A DNA stretch of 64,000 nt from Streptomyces sp. TS71-3 (GTDB taxonomy: Bacteria > Actinomycetota > Actinomycetes > Streptomycetales > Streptomycetaceae). Under the pieces are notes generated by a model that did not search any database, was not told the origin of the DNA, and saw nothing but the letters and a program-made list of their open reading frames with translations. The stretch covers positions 4,092,001 through 4,156,000 of the forward strand of contig NZ_BNEL01000001.1 of the NCBI RefSeq assembly GCF_018327685.1. Reading direction: 5' to 3'. The translations under genes were made by a program, and so were the position numbers. How positions within the stretch are numbered: the first letter of the stretch is position 1; every line of letters begins with the position of its first letter. Of this stretch, positions 53,680-62,097 are shown piece by piece.

Positions 53680-53781
53680 GGCCCTCTGCCGTCGGCCTTC
53701 TGCGGTGCCCATGAGGGATCGCCGCGAGAACGCGGCTCTTTTCAACGGGGAGAAGTCACTCGAAGAACGAGGTGCACAAGA

Positions 53782-54468
53782 ATGATGAACAACACGAAGA
53801 TAGGAGCGGCCCTGGTGGGGGGCTATCTGCTCGGACGGACGAAGAAGGCCAAGATGGCCATCGGTCTCGGCATGTTCCTGGCAGGGAAGAAGCTCGATCT
53901 CGACCCCAGGCGGCTCGCGTCGAAACTGTCCGACTCGCCGTTGCTCGCCGGCCTCAACGACCAGGTGCGCAGGGATGTGCTGGACACCACCAAATCCGCG
54001 GCGGCCTCGGCACTGACCCACCGGATCGGCGGTCTCGCGGACTCGCTGCAGCGCCGAGCGCTGGCGCTCGACGACAAGGCCGAGGAGCCCGCGGAGCGCG
54101 GCCCCGAGGACGACGCCGACCCGGAGGACCCGGACGGCGACCTCGTCGAGGGCGGGGTGGAGCGAGAAGAACCGGACGGCGGGGGGCAGCGGTCCGCGCG
54201 TACTGCCACCAGGGCGAGGGCCCAGGAGCCCTCCGGCGGCCGGGCCGCATCGGCATCCCGGGCGGGCACGTCCGGTGGGGCCCGCAGGACGGCTTCCGGT
54301 GCGCGCAGGGCCGCGTCCGCCGCACCCAAGGAGACACCCTCCGCGCGCGGGGCCGCCTCGGGCGCACGCAAGACCGCATCCGGCGCACCCAAGACCACCT
54401 CGGGGGCGAGGAAGACGGCCTCGGGCACCGCCCGCAAGGCGAGCAACCGGGGAGGTAGCAATGTCTGA
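53782..54468 (+). CDS. gvpY: GvpY-type accessory protein (cluster 2, basic repeat tail)
   Basis: This 228-residue protein begins MMNNTKIGAALVGGYLLGRT, as in the cluster 1 copy. Helical residues 35-110 end in an acidic patch. The tail is basic and built from SGARKTASGAPKTTSGARKT-like repeats of about 8 residues. The N-terminal glycine-rich helix (ALVGGYLLGRTKKAKMAIGLGMFLAG) could insert in or lie on a hydrophobic surface. It overlaps gvpZ2 by 8 bp. Its role is not established; presence in both clusters argues for importance. Confidence 0.78.
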   Translation: MMNNTKIGAALVGGYLLGRTKKAKMAIGLGMFLAGKKLDLDPRRLASKLSDSPLLAGLNDQVRRDVLDTTKSAAASALTHRIGGLADSLQRRALALDDKAEEPAERGPEDDADPEDPDGDLVEGGVEREEPDGGGQRSARTATRARAQEPSGGRAASASRAGTSGGARRTASGARRAASAAPKETPSARGAASGARKTASGAPKTTSGARKTASGTARKASNRGGSNV

Positions 54469-55696
54469 GTCGACGATGACGAGCATCCGCAAGGAACTCT
54501 CGGACAATCCGGCGACGGAAAGGCTCAAGGAAGAACTGCGCAACTACCTCGTGGCCCGTGCCACGCACACGGTGACCCATCTCGGTCAGCGGCTCGGGGA
54601 GGGCGTCGGCAAACTCGCGGAGCCAGGTGGGGCGGCAGGCGGGCTGGCCGGAAGTCTGGCGAAGGGCGGCCAGGCACTGACGGAGGGCGGGTCGCCCGCC
54701 GACGCGATGAAGGCGGTGGGAAAGGACCACCTCAAGAACACCCTCAAGGAGAAGCTGAAGGGCGTGTTCGGCAAGGGCCGCAAGGGCGGCGGCGGAAAAT
54801 CCAAGTCCGTCACCATCAGCGAGGACATCGACGTCGGTGTACCGAAGCGCGAGGCCTACGACCAGTGGACGCAGTTCCAGGAGTTCAGCACGTTCGCCAA
54901 GGGCGTGGTGAGCGTGGAGAAGTCGGACGACGCGTCGAGCAACTGGAAGGTCAAGGTCGCCAAGTCCACGCGGAGCTGGAAGGCGAACGTCACCGAACAG
55001 GTGCCGGACGAGCGCATCACCTGGACCACCGAGGGCGCGAAGGGCACCGTCAAGGGGGTCGTGACCTTCCACGCGATCACGGACAACCTGACCAGGGTGC
55101 TGCTGGTCCTTGAGTACTTCCCGAAGGGGCTGTTCGAGAAGACGGGCAACATCTGGCGGGCACAGGGGCGCCGGGCGCGCCTGGATCTCAAGCTGTACCG
55201 CAAGTTCATCATGATGCGCGGCGAGGCCACCGACTCGTGGCGGGGCGAGATCCGTGACGGCGAGGTCGTGGTGGACCACGACGAGGCGACGCGTCGTGAG
55301 GAGGAGAAGCGCGATGAGGACGCCTCCTCACAGGACACCGGTTCCGAGGAGAACGCGGGCCGGAACGACGAGGACGGCCGCCCGGAGGATGCCGAGGGCG
55401 ATGAGGATCGGGCGTACGACGACGAGGACCGGCCGTACGACGACGAGGACCGGGCGTACGACGACGAGGATCGGCCGTACGACGGCGAGGAGTCCGAGGA
55501 CGACGACGGCGAGGTCCCCGAGGACGTTGACGACCGGGCCGACGAGGCGGGCGACGACGACCGCTACGGCGACGACGACCACTACGAGGACGAGGACCGC
55601 TACGAGGACGAGGACCGCTACGAGGACGAGGAGCCGTACGACGATGAGGTCGAAGAGGAACCAGCCCGGGACCATGACCACGCGGGCCGCAGGTGA
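54461..55696 (+). CDS. gvpZ: GvpZ-type SRPBCC protein (cluster 2, acidic repeat tail)
   Basis: The 411-residue protein has an N-terminal helical part, a Lys/Gly segment (GKGRKGGGGKSK) and the SRPBCC domain (DIDVGVPKREAYDQWTQFQEFSTFAKGV, EQVPDERITWTTEGAKGTVKGVVTFHAI, residues ~120-270). The very acidic tail contains YDDEDR(P/A)-type octads and YEDEDR hexads. At the DNA level these are 24-bp and 18-bp tandem repeats near 55412-55490 and 55580-55640. It overlaps gvpY by 8 bp. The SRPBCC fold suggests binding of a hydrophobic ligand or peptide; the ligand is unknown. Confidence 0.82.
   Translation: MSESTMTSIRKELSDNPATERLKEELRNYLVARATHTVTHLGQRLGEGVGKLAEPGGAAGGLAGSLAKGGQALTEGGSPADAMKAVGKDHLKNTLKEKLKGVFGKGRKGGGGKSKSVTISEDIDVGVPKREAYDQWTQFQEFSTFAKGVVSVEKSDDASSNWKVKVAKSTRSWKANVTEQVPDERITWTTEGAKGTVKGVVTFHAITDNLTRVLLVLEYFPKGLFEKTGNIWRAQGRRARLDLKLYRKFIMMRGEATDSWRGEIRDGEVVVDHDEATRREEEKRDEDASSQDTGSEENAGRNDEDGRPEDAEGDEDRAYDDEDRPYDDEDRAYDDEDRPYDGEESEDDDGEVPEDVDDRADEAGDDDRYGDDDHYEDEDRYEDEDRYEDEEPYDDEVEEEPARDHDHAGRR
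55412..55640. repeat. In-frame tandem repeats in the GvpZ2 acidic tail
   Basis: Units of GACGACGAGGACCGG(C/G)CGTAC, 24 bp, repeat about three times at 55412-55490. Units of TACGAGGACGAGGACCGC, 18 bp, repeat about three times at 55580-55640. Both keep the frame and lengthen the acidic tail. Confidence 0.8.
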
Positions 55697-55761
55697 ACGC
55701 GTCGGGCCCGAGGGCGTCGGCCCCCGGGCCGGCGCCGGACGAGGGCCGGGAGTGAGCTGAC

Positions 55762-56340
55762 GTGTCCGACTCCATCGCACGCCGCGCGGGCGGGCCCTCC
55801 GGCATGGGCGTGCCCTATGGCACCGGCCAGGGAACCTCCGCGAACCTCGCGGACATCCTGGAACGGGTGCTGGATCGAGGCATCGTCATCGCGGGCGACA
55901 TCCAGATCAACCTCCTCGACATCGAACTGCTGACGATCAAGCTGCGCCTGCTGGTGGCCTCCGTGGACAAGGCCAGGGAGATGGGCATCGACTGGTGGGA
56001 GCACGACCCGTCGCTGTCCTCGCGCGCCAGGGACGACGCCCCGGGCCGCCAGATGGCCGCGGGGCCCTCCGGCGCCGGGAGCGGGCCCCCCGTCGAGAAG
56101 GGGGCGCAGGACGCGGAGGTGGCGAGGCTGCGTGCCGAGGTGGCAGAGCTCCGCGCCGCCGCCGGCCTCCCGGAGGGGGCGAGCACGCGAAGTGCACGCA
56201 GGCCCCCAGAAAGCCGGCCCTCGGGAACGAGGCCACGGAAGCCGCGACCCGTGTCGAAGGACGCGTCGGGGGCCTCAGAGCCGTCCCGGCCGGCACGCAG
56301 GCACCGCGGCGACGATCGCGACAACGAGGACGAAGGATGA
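55762..56340 (+). CDS. gvpJ: Gas vesicle protein GvpJ (cluster 2)
   Basis: The protein of 192 residues is a GvpA-paralogue with the same core, LADILERVLDRGIVIAGDIQINLLDIELLTIKLRLLVASVDKAREMGIDWWEHD, residues ~30-82. The core is followed by a long charged tail with a predicted helix (DAEVARLRAEVAELRAAAG) and an Arg/Ser/Pro-rich end. GvpJ-type proteins are minor shell or tip components thought to seed the cone. GTG start 65 bp after gvpZ; the stop overlaps gvpL as ATGA. Confidence 0.92.
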   Translation: MSDSIARRAGGPSGMGVPYGTGQGTSANLADILERVLDRGIVIAGDIQINLLDIELLTIKLRLLVASVDKAREMGIDWWEHDPSLSSRARDDAPGRQMAAGPSGAGSGPPVEKGAQDAEVARLRAEVAELRAAAGLPEGASTRSARRPPESRPSGTRPRKPRPVSKDASGASEPSRPARRHRGDDRDNEDEG

Positions 56341-57194
56341 CGCGGACACACGGAGCCGGCGGGACAACGGACCGGAACACCGTCTCGTACGTCTATGCGG
56401 TCTGCCGCGCCGGCGGCGCGCCGGAAGTGCCCGACGTACGAGGGGTCGATGGCGCTCCTCTGCGGCTGGTGACCCAGGGCTCTCTCGCGGCCGTGACCGC
56501 TTCCCTGCCCGCCGACGAGTTCGGCGCCGGGGGCCTGGAGGAGTGGCTGAAGGACCTCGACCAGTTGGAACGCCTGGCGCGTTCGCACAACGAGGTCGTC
56601 GACGCACTCCATGCCCGCACCACGGTGCTGCCGATGCGTCTGGCGACCGTCTACCTCGACGACGCACGCCTCTCGCGGGTCCTGCGGGAGCGGGCGGAGG
56701 GCTTCGGGCAGTTGCTCGACCGGCTCGACGGCCAGGTGGAAATGGGCGTCAAGGTGTATGCGACGCCGGCGGCCCGCACGCCGGCTGCCACGAGCGCCCG
56801 GGGCGCCGAACCGCAGGACACGGCGGAAGGGGAGAGCCCGGGCCGCGCGTACCTGCGCCGCCGCCAGGCACACCGCCGTCACAGCCGGGACGTCCATCGC
56901 ACGGCGGGCGAGGTTGCCGCACGGCTGCCCCGGACCGCGGCCCCTCTTGTCCGGGCCAGAGCCGTCCACCGTCCGCAGCAGGGCGAACTGGCCCCGCGCA
57001 TCGGCGAGAACGTCGCCAACGAGGCCTACCTGGTCGCTCGTAGCGACGTCATGGGCTTCCGCGGGACCCTCGAAGGCATGGCGGACGGAGCGCCCGGAGT
57101 ACATGTCGAGGTGACAGGGCCATGGGCGCCGTACTCCTTCGCCGACGGGACCTCGGCGGATGGCGGAGCGACACAAGGAGCGCCAGATGACTGA
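56337..57194 (+). CDS. gvpL: Gas vesicle protein GvpL (GvpF/L family, cluster 2)
   Basis: The 285-residue second GvpF/L-type protein has TVSYVYAVCRAGGAPEVPDVRGVDGAPLRLVTQGSLAAVTASLPADEF at the start, LHARTTVLPMRLATVYLDD near 95, and the family end GPWAPYSFA. An insertion rich in Arg and His (LRRRQAHRRHSRDVHR) sits near residue 170-190. It overlaps gvpJ by 4 bp and gvpS by 8 bp. Confidence 0.92.
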   Translation: MTRTHGAGGTTDRNTVSYVYAVCRAGGAPEVPDVRGVDGAPLRLVTQGSLAAVTASLPADEFGAGGLEEWLKDLDQLERLARSHNEVVDALHARTTVLPMRLATVYLDDARLSRVLRERAEGFGQLLDRLDGQVEMGVKVYATPAARTPAATSARGAEPQDTAEGESPGRAYLRRRQAHRRHSRDVHRTAGEVAARLPRTAAPLVRARAVHRPQQGELAPRIGENVANEAYLVARSDVMGFRGTLEGMADGAPGVHVEVTGPWAPYSFADGTSADGGATQGAPDD

Positions 57195-57408
57195 TGCCCT
57201 CACGACCCGAGATCCTGGGAACGAGCACATCGCCGGCCGCCAGATCGTGCTGATCGACCTGCTCGACCGGCTCCTGAACGGCGGTGCGGTGCTCGCAGGT
57301 GATCTGGTGCTGTCCATCGCGGACGTCGATCTGGTCCACATCAACCTCCGTGCTGTGATCCGGTCCGTCACCGGCGACGAGCCGGCCCCGTGGGACCAGG
57401 GGCTGTGA
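57187..57408 (+). CDS. gvpS: Gas vesicle protein GvpS (GvpA-like, cluster 2)
   Basis: The 73-residue protein is a compact GvpA-family (PF00741) member: IVLIDLLDRLLNGGAVLAGDLVLSIADVDLVHINLRAVIRSV. Compared with GvpA and GvpJ it is shorter and lacks a tail. GvpS is a minor structural component in Streptomyces and some bacilli. It overlaps gvpL by 8 bp, so the two are coupled. Confidence 0.92.
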   Translation: MTDALTTRDPGNEHIAGRQIVLIDLLDRLLNGGAVLAGDLVLSIADVDLVHINLRAVIRSVTGDEPAPWDQGL

Positions 57409-57413
57409 GGCAC

Positions 57414-57824
57414 ATGGCATCCGGCAACACAGCGGGCGAAGGCGGCGGTGTCACCGAGGGGGCCGAGGCCGCGGTGCCCGACGGCCTCGATCTCACGCCC
57501 GCGCTCTCCGGCGAGAACCCGCGGTCGTGGGCATCGGGCAAGGATGTCGCGCAACGGCTGCGAACGGACCCGGAGAGCGTGGAGCGGGACTTGATGAAGC
57601 TCGTCCTGACCATCGTCGAACTGCTGCGCCAGCTCATGGAACGAACGGCGCTGCACCGTGTCGACCAGGGCGATCTGAGCGAGTCCCAGGAGGAGCGCGT
57701 CGGGATGACGTTGATGATCCTCGAAGAACGGATGAGTGAGCTGTGTGACCGCTACGGGCTGACCATGGACGATCTGAACCTGGACCTCGGCCCGCTGGGG
57801 TCCCTGCTGCCGCCATCGAGGTAG
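57414..57824 (+). CDS. gvpK: Gas vesicle protein GvpK (cluster 2)
   Basis: The 136-residue protein contains the GvpK block RLRTDPESVERDLMKLVLTIVELLRQLMERTALHRVDQGDLSESQEERVGMTLMILEERMSELCDRYGLTMDDLNLDLGPLG. GvpK is a soluble-type essential accessory protein of unknown mechanism. ATG at 57414 is six codons after the end region of gvpS; GTG at 57405, overlapping the gvpS stop as GTGA, is an alternative start. It is the last gene of cluster 2. Confidence 0.93.
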   Translation: MASGNTAGEGGGVTEGAEAAVPDGLDLTPALSGENPRSWASGKDVAQRLRTDPESVERDLMKLVLTIVELLRQLMERTALHRVDQGDLSESQEERVGMTLMILEERMSELCDRYGLTMDDLNLDLGPLGSLLPPSR

Positions 57825-57825
57825 G

Positions 57826-57891
57826 TGTGAGCCAAGGCGAGCGTCCGGTCGGCACTGTCATGTGAGCCAAGGCGAGCGTCCGGTCGGCACT
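57826..57891. repeat. 31-bp direct repeat after gvpK
   Basis: TGTGAGCCAAGGCGAGCGTC and the 11 bases after it occur identically at 57826-57856 and 57861-57891, separated by GTCA. The repeat begins two bases after the gvpK stop and ends three bases before the convergent IclR stop. Confidence 0.9.
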
Positions 57892-57894
57892 CTG

Positions 57895-58716
57895 TCAGTG
57901 GACGAGCGCCGACGCCTCGTCCACCGTCTCCCGCAGGACCGTGCTGATCCTGCGCAGATCCGTGCGGTTCATCCGGCTGACCGGCACCGAGACGTTGAAC
58001 GCCATCTGCATGGGGGTGCGCCGGGCCGGGAACGCCACCGCCGCCGACGTCACCCCCTCCTCGCTCTCCTCGCTGCTGGTGGCGTACCCCAGCCGCCGTG
58101 CCACCTCGATCTCGTGCTCCAGCTCGGAGCGCTGCCGGATGGAGTTCGGGGTGAGGCCGGCCAGCTCCTCGTCCGGGTAGAGCCGGTGCAGGTCGGCCGT
58201 GCTGAGCTGGGAGAGCATCGCCTTGCCGGTCGATGTGCAGTGCGCGGGCATCGACTGGCCGAGCCGTGAGGCGACGCGGACCGCGCGCGGGCTCTCGACC
58301 GCGTCGATGAAGCGGACCGTGGTGCCGTCCAGGACGCCCAGGTGCACCGTCTCGGCCAGCTCGCCGTTCAGCCGCTCCAGGAACGGGTGGAGCGTGGAGC
58401 GGACGTCGAAGCGCTGGAGGACCGAGAAGGCGACACCGGTCAGCGCCGTGCCCGCCTCGTACGCCTTGCCGCGCTCGCTCTGCCGGATGAAGCCGCGGTA
58501 GTGCAGCATCGCGAGCAGCCGGTGGGCCGTGGACGTCGCGACCCCCAGGTAGTTGGCGACATCCGTGAGGCGCAGCTCGTCGCGGTCGCCCAGCAGCAGG
58601 AGGATCTTGAGGGCGTTGTCCACCGACTCGATCGGGTACTGCGGCTCCGGACCGCCTATGGCCCCCGTGGACCCCGTATCGCCCTGACTTTTCTTCATAG
58701 CAGAAGAGTACGGCAT
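57895..58716 (-). CDS. IclR-family regulator divergent from a Liv-type ABC importer
   Basis: The 273-residue regulator has YPIESVDNALKILLLLGDRDELRLTDVANYLGVATSTAHRLLAMLHYRGFIRQ (winged helix, ~29-80) and an IclR effector domain. The effector domain carries VHLGVLDGTTVRFIDAVESPRAVRV, SMPAHCTSTGKAMLSQL and ESEEGVTSAAVAFPARR. ATG at 58716 is supported by AGAGGG upstream; ATG at 58698 is a possible shorter start without such a site. Its promoter region and that of livK contain TTCTGCT/AGCAGAA elements, suggesting it controls both. Confidence 0.93.
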   Translation of the reverse strand: MPYSSAMKKSQGDTGSTGAIGGPEPQYPIESVDNALKILLLLGDRDELRLTDVANYLGVATSTAHRLLAMLHYRGFIRQSERGKAYEAGTALTGVAFSVLQRFDVRSTLHPFLERLNGELAETVHLGVLDGTTVRFIDAVESPRAVRVASRLGQSMPAHCTSTGKAMLSQLSTADLHRLYPDEELAGLTPNSIRQRSELEHEIEVARRLGYATSSEESEEGVTSAAVAFPARRTPMQMAFNVSVPVSRMNRTDLRRISTVLRETVDEASALVH

Positions 58717-58868
58717 CTAAGCCCTCTAACTTTTCCAGATCGCTCGCCGCCCATCACTCCGGCTCCGCCCGGTCGGCGGTCCCCACTTTTCACGCCACTG
58801 TGAGCTTCCCCGAAACGGCACTCCTTGGTGGATACCGGACGTACGTTCTGCGCCATCTATTGACTCGT

Positions 58869-58912
58869 TTCTGCTCTCACTGTAGGACAGAGCAATCTTC
58901 TTTGGAGCAGAA
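58869..58912. promoter_or_regulatory. TTCTGCTC / GAGCAGAA inverted repeat before livK
   Basis: TTCTGCTC (58869-58876) and GAGCAGAA (58905-58912) are exact complements, 28 bp apart. TAGCAGAA recurs at 58698-58705 inside the start of the IclR gene, and AGCAGA-N7-TCTGCT occurs at 63911-63929. The shared half-site is a good candidate for the IclR operator. Confidence 0.55.
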
Positions 58913-58928
58913 AATTGGAGCTGATCAC

Positions 58929-60152
58929 ATGGGCTGGCCCAGCCTGCTCCCTCTCTTCAGACCATGTCCGCCGGGCTCCCGGGCGACCCGCCGGGGCGCG
59001 CTCGCCGTCGCCGCCGCGACCGCCCTCGGCGCGCTCTGCACCGGATGCGGAGGCCAGGCGTCCGCCGCGAACGGGAGCCCCTACACCATCGGCCTGGTCA
59101 CCAGCCAGACCGGTACCGCCAGCCAGCTCGGCGTCGGAGAACTGCACGGTGCGCAGCTCGCCGTCGACCAGATCAACCGCGCCGGGGGCGTGAACGGCCA
59201 CCGGCTCGCGCTGCGCACCGCCGACGACCAGAGCAACCCCGCGCAGGCCGTGCTCGCCGCCCGCAGGATGCTCTCGTCGGTGGGCGCCGTCATCGGCCCG
59301 TCGGTGGCCGGCTCCTGCAACGCCGTCGCGCCCCTGGCCACCAGCGGCCACCGCATCGACTACTGCCTCTCGCCCGGCATCCGCCCCGCACCCGGCTCGA
59401 CGACCTGGTCGTCAAGCGCCGACACGGCGGCGCTCGCCGAACGCCTCGTCGGCTACTGGAAGCGCCGCGGCATCACCCGCATCGGACTGCTGACCACCAC
59501 CGACGCCAGCGGCCTCGACGGCGCCCGCGCCGTCCACGAGGCCGTCGCGAAGGCCCCCGGCGTCCATCTGACCGGCGCCGCGAGCTACGACCCGAACGCC
59601 ATCTCGGTCACCCCCCAACTCCAGGTCGCGGGCGGCGGGCACCCCCAGGCGCTGATCGTCTGGGCGAGCGGCGCCGCCGCGGGCGTCGCCTTCAAGGGCC
59701 TCGCGCAGTCCGGCAGCACCCTGCCGGTGGCCACCACGGACGCCAACCTCACCTTCACGTTCATGAAGCGCATCGCCGAGTACGCCCCCAAGACGCTGCT
59801 GATCCCGGCCACCCGGGACTTCTGGGGCGACCAGGCAGGCGGCGACCGGGCCGGCGGCGCTCAGGCGGCGGGCCTGATCCGCTCCTACCAGAGCGCGTAC
59901 CGGAAACGGTTCGGCGAGCCGCCCGACTTCGGCCCCGGTGTCGCCTACGACGCCGTCCACCTCTTCGCACAGGCATTGCGGAGCGCGAACGGAGACCCGG
60001 AGGCGGCCGCTCGCGAGCTCGGCCGGATCACGGGTTACCAGGGCGTGCTCGGCACCTACTCCTTCGCCCCGGGCGACCACCGCGGCCTGGGCGTCGACGA
60101 CGTGGCCGTGGTGCGGGCGACCGCCAAGGGCTTCACCTACGCGGGAAGGTAG
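58929..60152 (+). CDS. livK: Branched-chain-type ABC substrate-binding lipoprotein
   Basis: The 407-residue precursor has a Tat- or Sec-like N-terminus (RATRRGALAVAAATALGALC) and lipobox LCTGC with the lipid Cys at about residue 39. The mature part is Peripla_BP_6: PYTIGLVTSQTGTASQLGVGELHGAQLAVDQINRAGGVNGHRL, then AVIGPSVAGSCNAVAPLA and DFGPGVAYDAVHLFAQAL. Such receptors bind branched-chain amino acids, but many bind aromatic acids, amides or urea. The partner permeases and ATPases follow. ATG preceded by GGAGC. Confidence 0.9.
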   Translation: MGWPSLLPLFRPCPPGSRATRRGALAVAAATALGALCTGCGGQASAANGSPYTIGLVTSQTGTASQLGVGELHGAQLAVDQINRAGGVNGHRLALRTADDQSNPAQAVLAARRMLSSVGAVIGPSVAGSCNAVAPLATSGHRIDYCLSPGIRPAPGSTTWSSSADTAALAERLVGYWKRRGITRIGLLTTTDASGLDGARAVHEAVAKAPGVHLTGAASYDPNAISVTPQLQVAGGGHPQALIVWASGAAAGVAFKGLAQSGSTLPVATTDANLTFTFMKRIAEYAPKTLLIPATRDFWGDQAGGDRAGGAQAAGLIRSYQSAYRKRFGEPPDFGPGVAYDAVHLFAQALRSANGDPEAAARELGRITGYQGVLGTYSFAPGDHRGLGVDDVAVVRATAKGFTYAGR

Positions 60153-60166
60153 GGAGGGTGACAGGC

Positions 60167-61045
60167 GTGACAGACACGCTTCAGATCGTGGTCTCGGGAC
60201 TCGTGGACGGATGCGTCTACGCCCTGATCGCGCTCGGCATGACGCTGGTGTACTCGATCAGCCGGGTGATCAACCTGGCACAGGGCGGCTTCGTGGTGCT
60301 GGCCGCACTCACCGCGGTCTCTTTGCAGCAGCACACGGGACTCTCCCCGATCGCCGTCGCGGCGATCGTCGTGGTGGTCTTCGCGGCGGGGCTCGCCCTG
60401 GTGGACCGGGTCGTGGTGCTGCCCGGCGCCCGGCGGGCCACGCCGGACCGGATGCTGCTGGTCACCGTCGGCCTGCTCCAGGCCATCGGCGGCTTCCTCC
60501 TGCTGGTCTGGGGCAACCTGCCCTACACCATGCGGCCCTTCCCGCCCGCCGGCACCGCGGTGGCCGGCGGGGTGCGGATCAACTCCCAGTACTTCTGGAT
60601 CGTGGGCGTCCTCGCGCTGTCCGTCGTCGCCCTGTGGGCGCTGCTGCACCGCACCCGGCTCGGCCTGGTGATGCGTGCCACCGCGGGCAACCCTGAGGCG
60701 GCGGAACTCCTCGGCGTCAACACCGACCGGATCCGGCTCATCGCCTTCAGCCTCTCCGGCGCGATGGCGGCGCTCGCCGGGACCACCGTGATCCCGGTGA
60801 CGTTCCTCCAGTTCAGCACCGTCACGCCCTATGCGGTGGCGGGCTTCGTCGCGGCCGTCGCCGGAGGGCTCGGCAGCACCGCGGGCGCCGTCGGCGGCGG
60901 GCTCGCGCTCGGCCTGCTCCAGGCCGTCTTCAGCCGGTACCTCAGCAGCCAGCTCGCGGAGGTGATCGCGATCGGCGCGCTGATCGCGCTGCTGCTGGTC
61001 CGGCCCAGCGGGATGTTCGGAAAGGTGAGCGAGGTACGCCGATGA
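60167..61045 (+). CDS. livH: Branched-chain-type ABC permease 1
   Basis: The 292-residue membrane protein has about eight hydrophobic segments. It opens LQIVVSGLVDGCVYALIALGMTLVYSISRVINLAQGGFVVLAAL, the classic LivH start, and has GVNTDRIRLIAFSLSGAMAALAG near residue 180 (ATPase-contacting loop). GTG at 60167 is preferred over the in-frame GTG at 60158 because GGGAGG lies at a proper distance from it. It forms a heterodimer with the LivM-type protein, with which it overlaps by 4 bp. Confidence 0.92.
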   Translation: MTDTLQIVVSGLVDGCVYALIALGMTLVYSISRVINLAQGGFVVLAALTAVSLQQHTGLSPIAVAAIVVVVFAAGLALVDRVVVLPGARRATPDRMLLVTVGLLQAIGGFLLLVWGNLPYTMRPFPPAGTAVAGGVRINSQYFWIVGVLALSVVALWALLHRTRLGLVMRATAGNPEAAELLGVNTDRIRLIAFSLSGAMAALAGTTVIPVTFLQFSTVTPYAVAGFVAAVAGGLGSTAGAVGGGLALGLLQAVFSRYLSSQLAEVIAIGALIALLLVRPSGMFGKVSEVRR

Positions 61046-62097
61046 GCTCCATCCGTACACCGGGCCGGCCGGGCGCCCCCGACGGGCAGGGCACCCCCGG
61101 CCGGCCGGAAGCGCCGCCCGCGACCGCCGGTGCCCGCGCACCCGCCGGGCGCGGCGTGGACCGTCTGCGACGGCCGGCGGCCGCCGTGCCGGCGCTCGTG
61201 GTCGCGGCGCTGCTGCCGTTCGCGGTACCCGGCTGGGTCGGCCTCCTCGTGGTCGTCGGGATCTTCTTCCTGGTGGTGCTCGGCCTGGGCCTCCTCACCG
61301 GCCTGGCCGGGCAGGTCTCCCTCGGCCAGACCCTCTTCATGGCCCTCGGCGGGTACGGCGCCGGCCTGCTCACGCTGCGGCTGCACTGGCCCACCACCCT
61401 GGCCACCGCCGTGATGGCGCTGGCCTCCGCACTGGTCGCGGCCGGGCTCGGGACGACGCTGCTGCGGCTGCGCGGCTACTACCTGGCCCTGGCCACCCTC
61501 GGCCTCGCGGTGATCACCGAGGCGCTGGCCTCCGGGCTCGGCGACCTCACCGGCGGCCCCTCGGGACTCGTCGCCGTGCCCAGCCTCCAGCTCGGCGGCT
61601 GGACGGTCTTCACCGACCGCGCCAACTACTACGTCCTGCTGGTGGTCTGCGCGGCGGGCGCGTGGTTCGTCGCCAACATCCAGCGCGGCCAGACGGGCCG
61701 CGCCCTGACGGCCGTCGCCGCCGACGCCCCGGCGGCAGCCATGCTCGGCATCGACACCGCCGCCTACAAGACCAGGGCGTTCGTCGCCTCGGCCGTCTTC
61801 GCGTCCGTGGCGGGCAGCCTCTACACCTTCTACCTGCGGTTCATCTCACCGGACGTCATCGGCGTCACCGTCGCCCTCAGTGTGGTGATCATGCTGGCGC
61901 TCGGCGGGCCCCGCACCATCGCGGGACCGCTCCTCGGCGCCCTGGTCCTCCAGGGCCTGCCGCAGGCCGGACAGACCTTCTCCCAGTGGGAACCGCTGGT
62001 CGCCGGGCTCGTCCTGATCGTGGTCATGACCTACTTCCCCCGCGGCCTGTGGGGCACGGCGAAGGCGCTGGTGGCCCGGCGAAGGAGTACATCGTGA
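61042..62097 (+). CDS. livM: Branched-chain-type ABC permease 2
   Basis: The 351-residue permease has a Pro/Gly-rich cytosolic leader of ~45 residues. LLTGLAGQVSLGQTLFMALGGYGAGLLTLRL near 90 and the coupling loop AAMLGIDTAAYKTRAFVASAVFASVAGSLYTFYLRFISPDVIG near 230 are LivM hallmarks. The start overlaps livH as ATGA, and the GTG of livG overlaps its stop. Confidence 0.92.
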   Translation: MSSIRTPGRPGAPDGQGTPGRPEAPPATAGARAPAGRGVDRLRRPAAAVPALVVAALLPFAVPGWVGLLVVVGIFFLVVLGLGLLTGLAGQVSLGQTLFMALGGYGAGLLTLRLHWPTTLATAVMALASALVAAGLGTTLLRLRGYYLALATLGLAVITEALASGLGDLTGGPSGLVAVPSLQLGGWTVFTDRANYYVLLVVCAAGAWFVANIQRGQTGRALTAVAADAPAAAMLGIDTAAYKTRAFVASAVFASVAGSLYTFYLRFISPDVIGVTVALSVVIMLALGGPRTIAGPLLGALVLQGLPQAGQTFSQWEPLVAGLVLIVVMTYFPRGLWGTAKALVARRRSTS

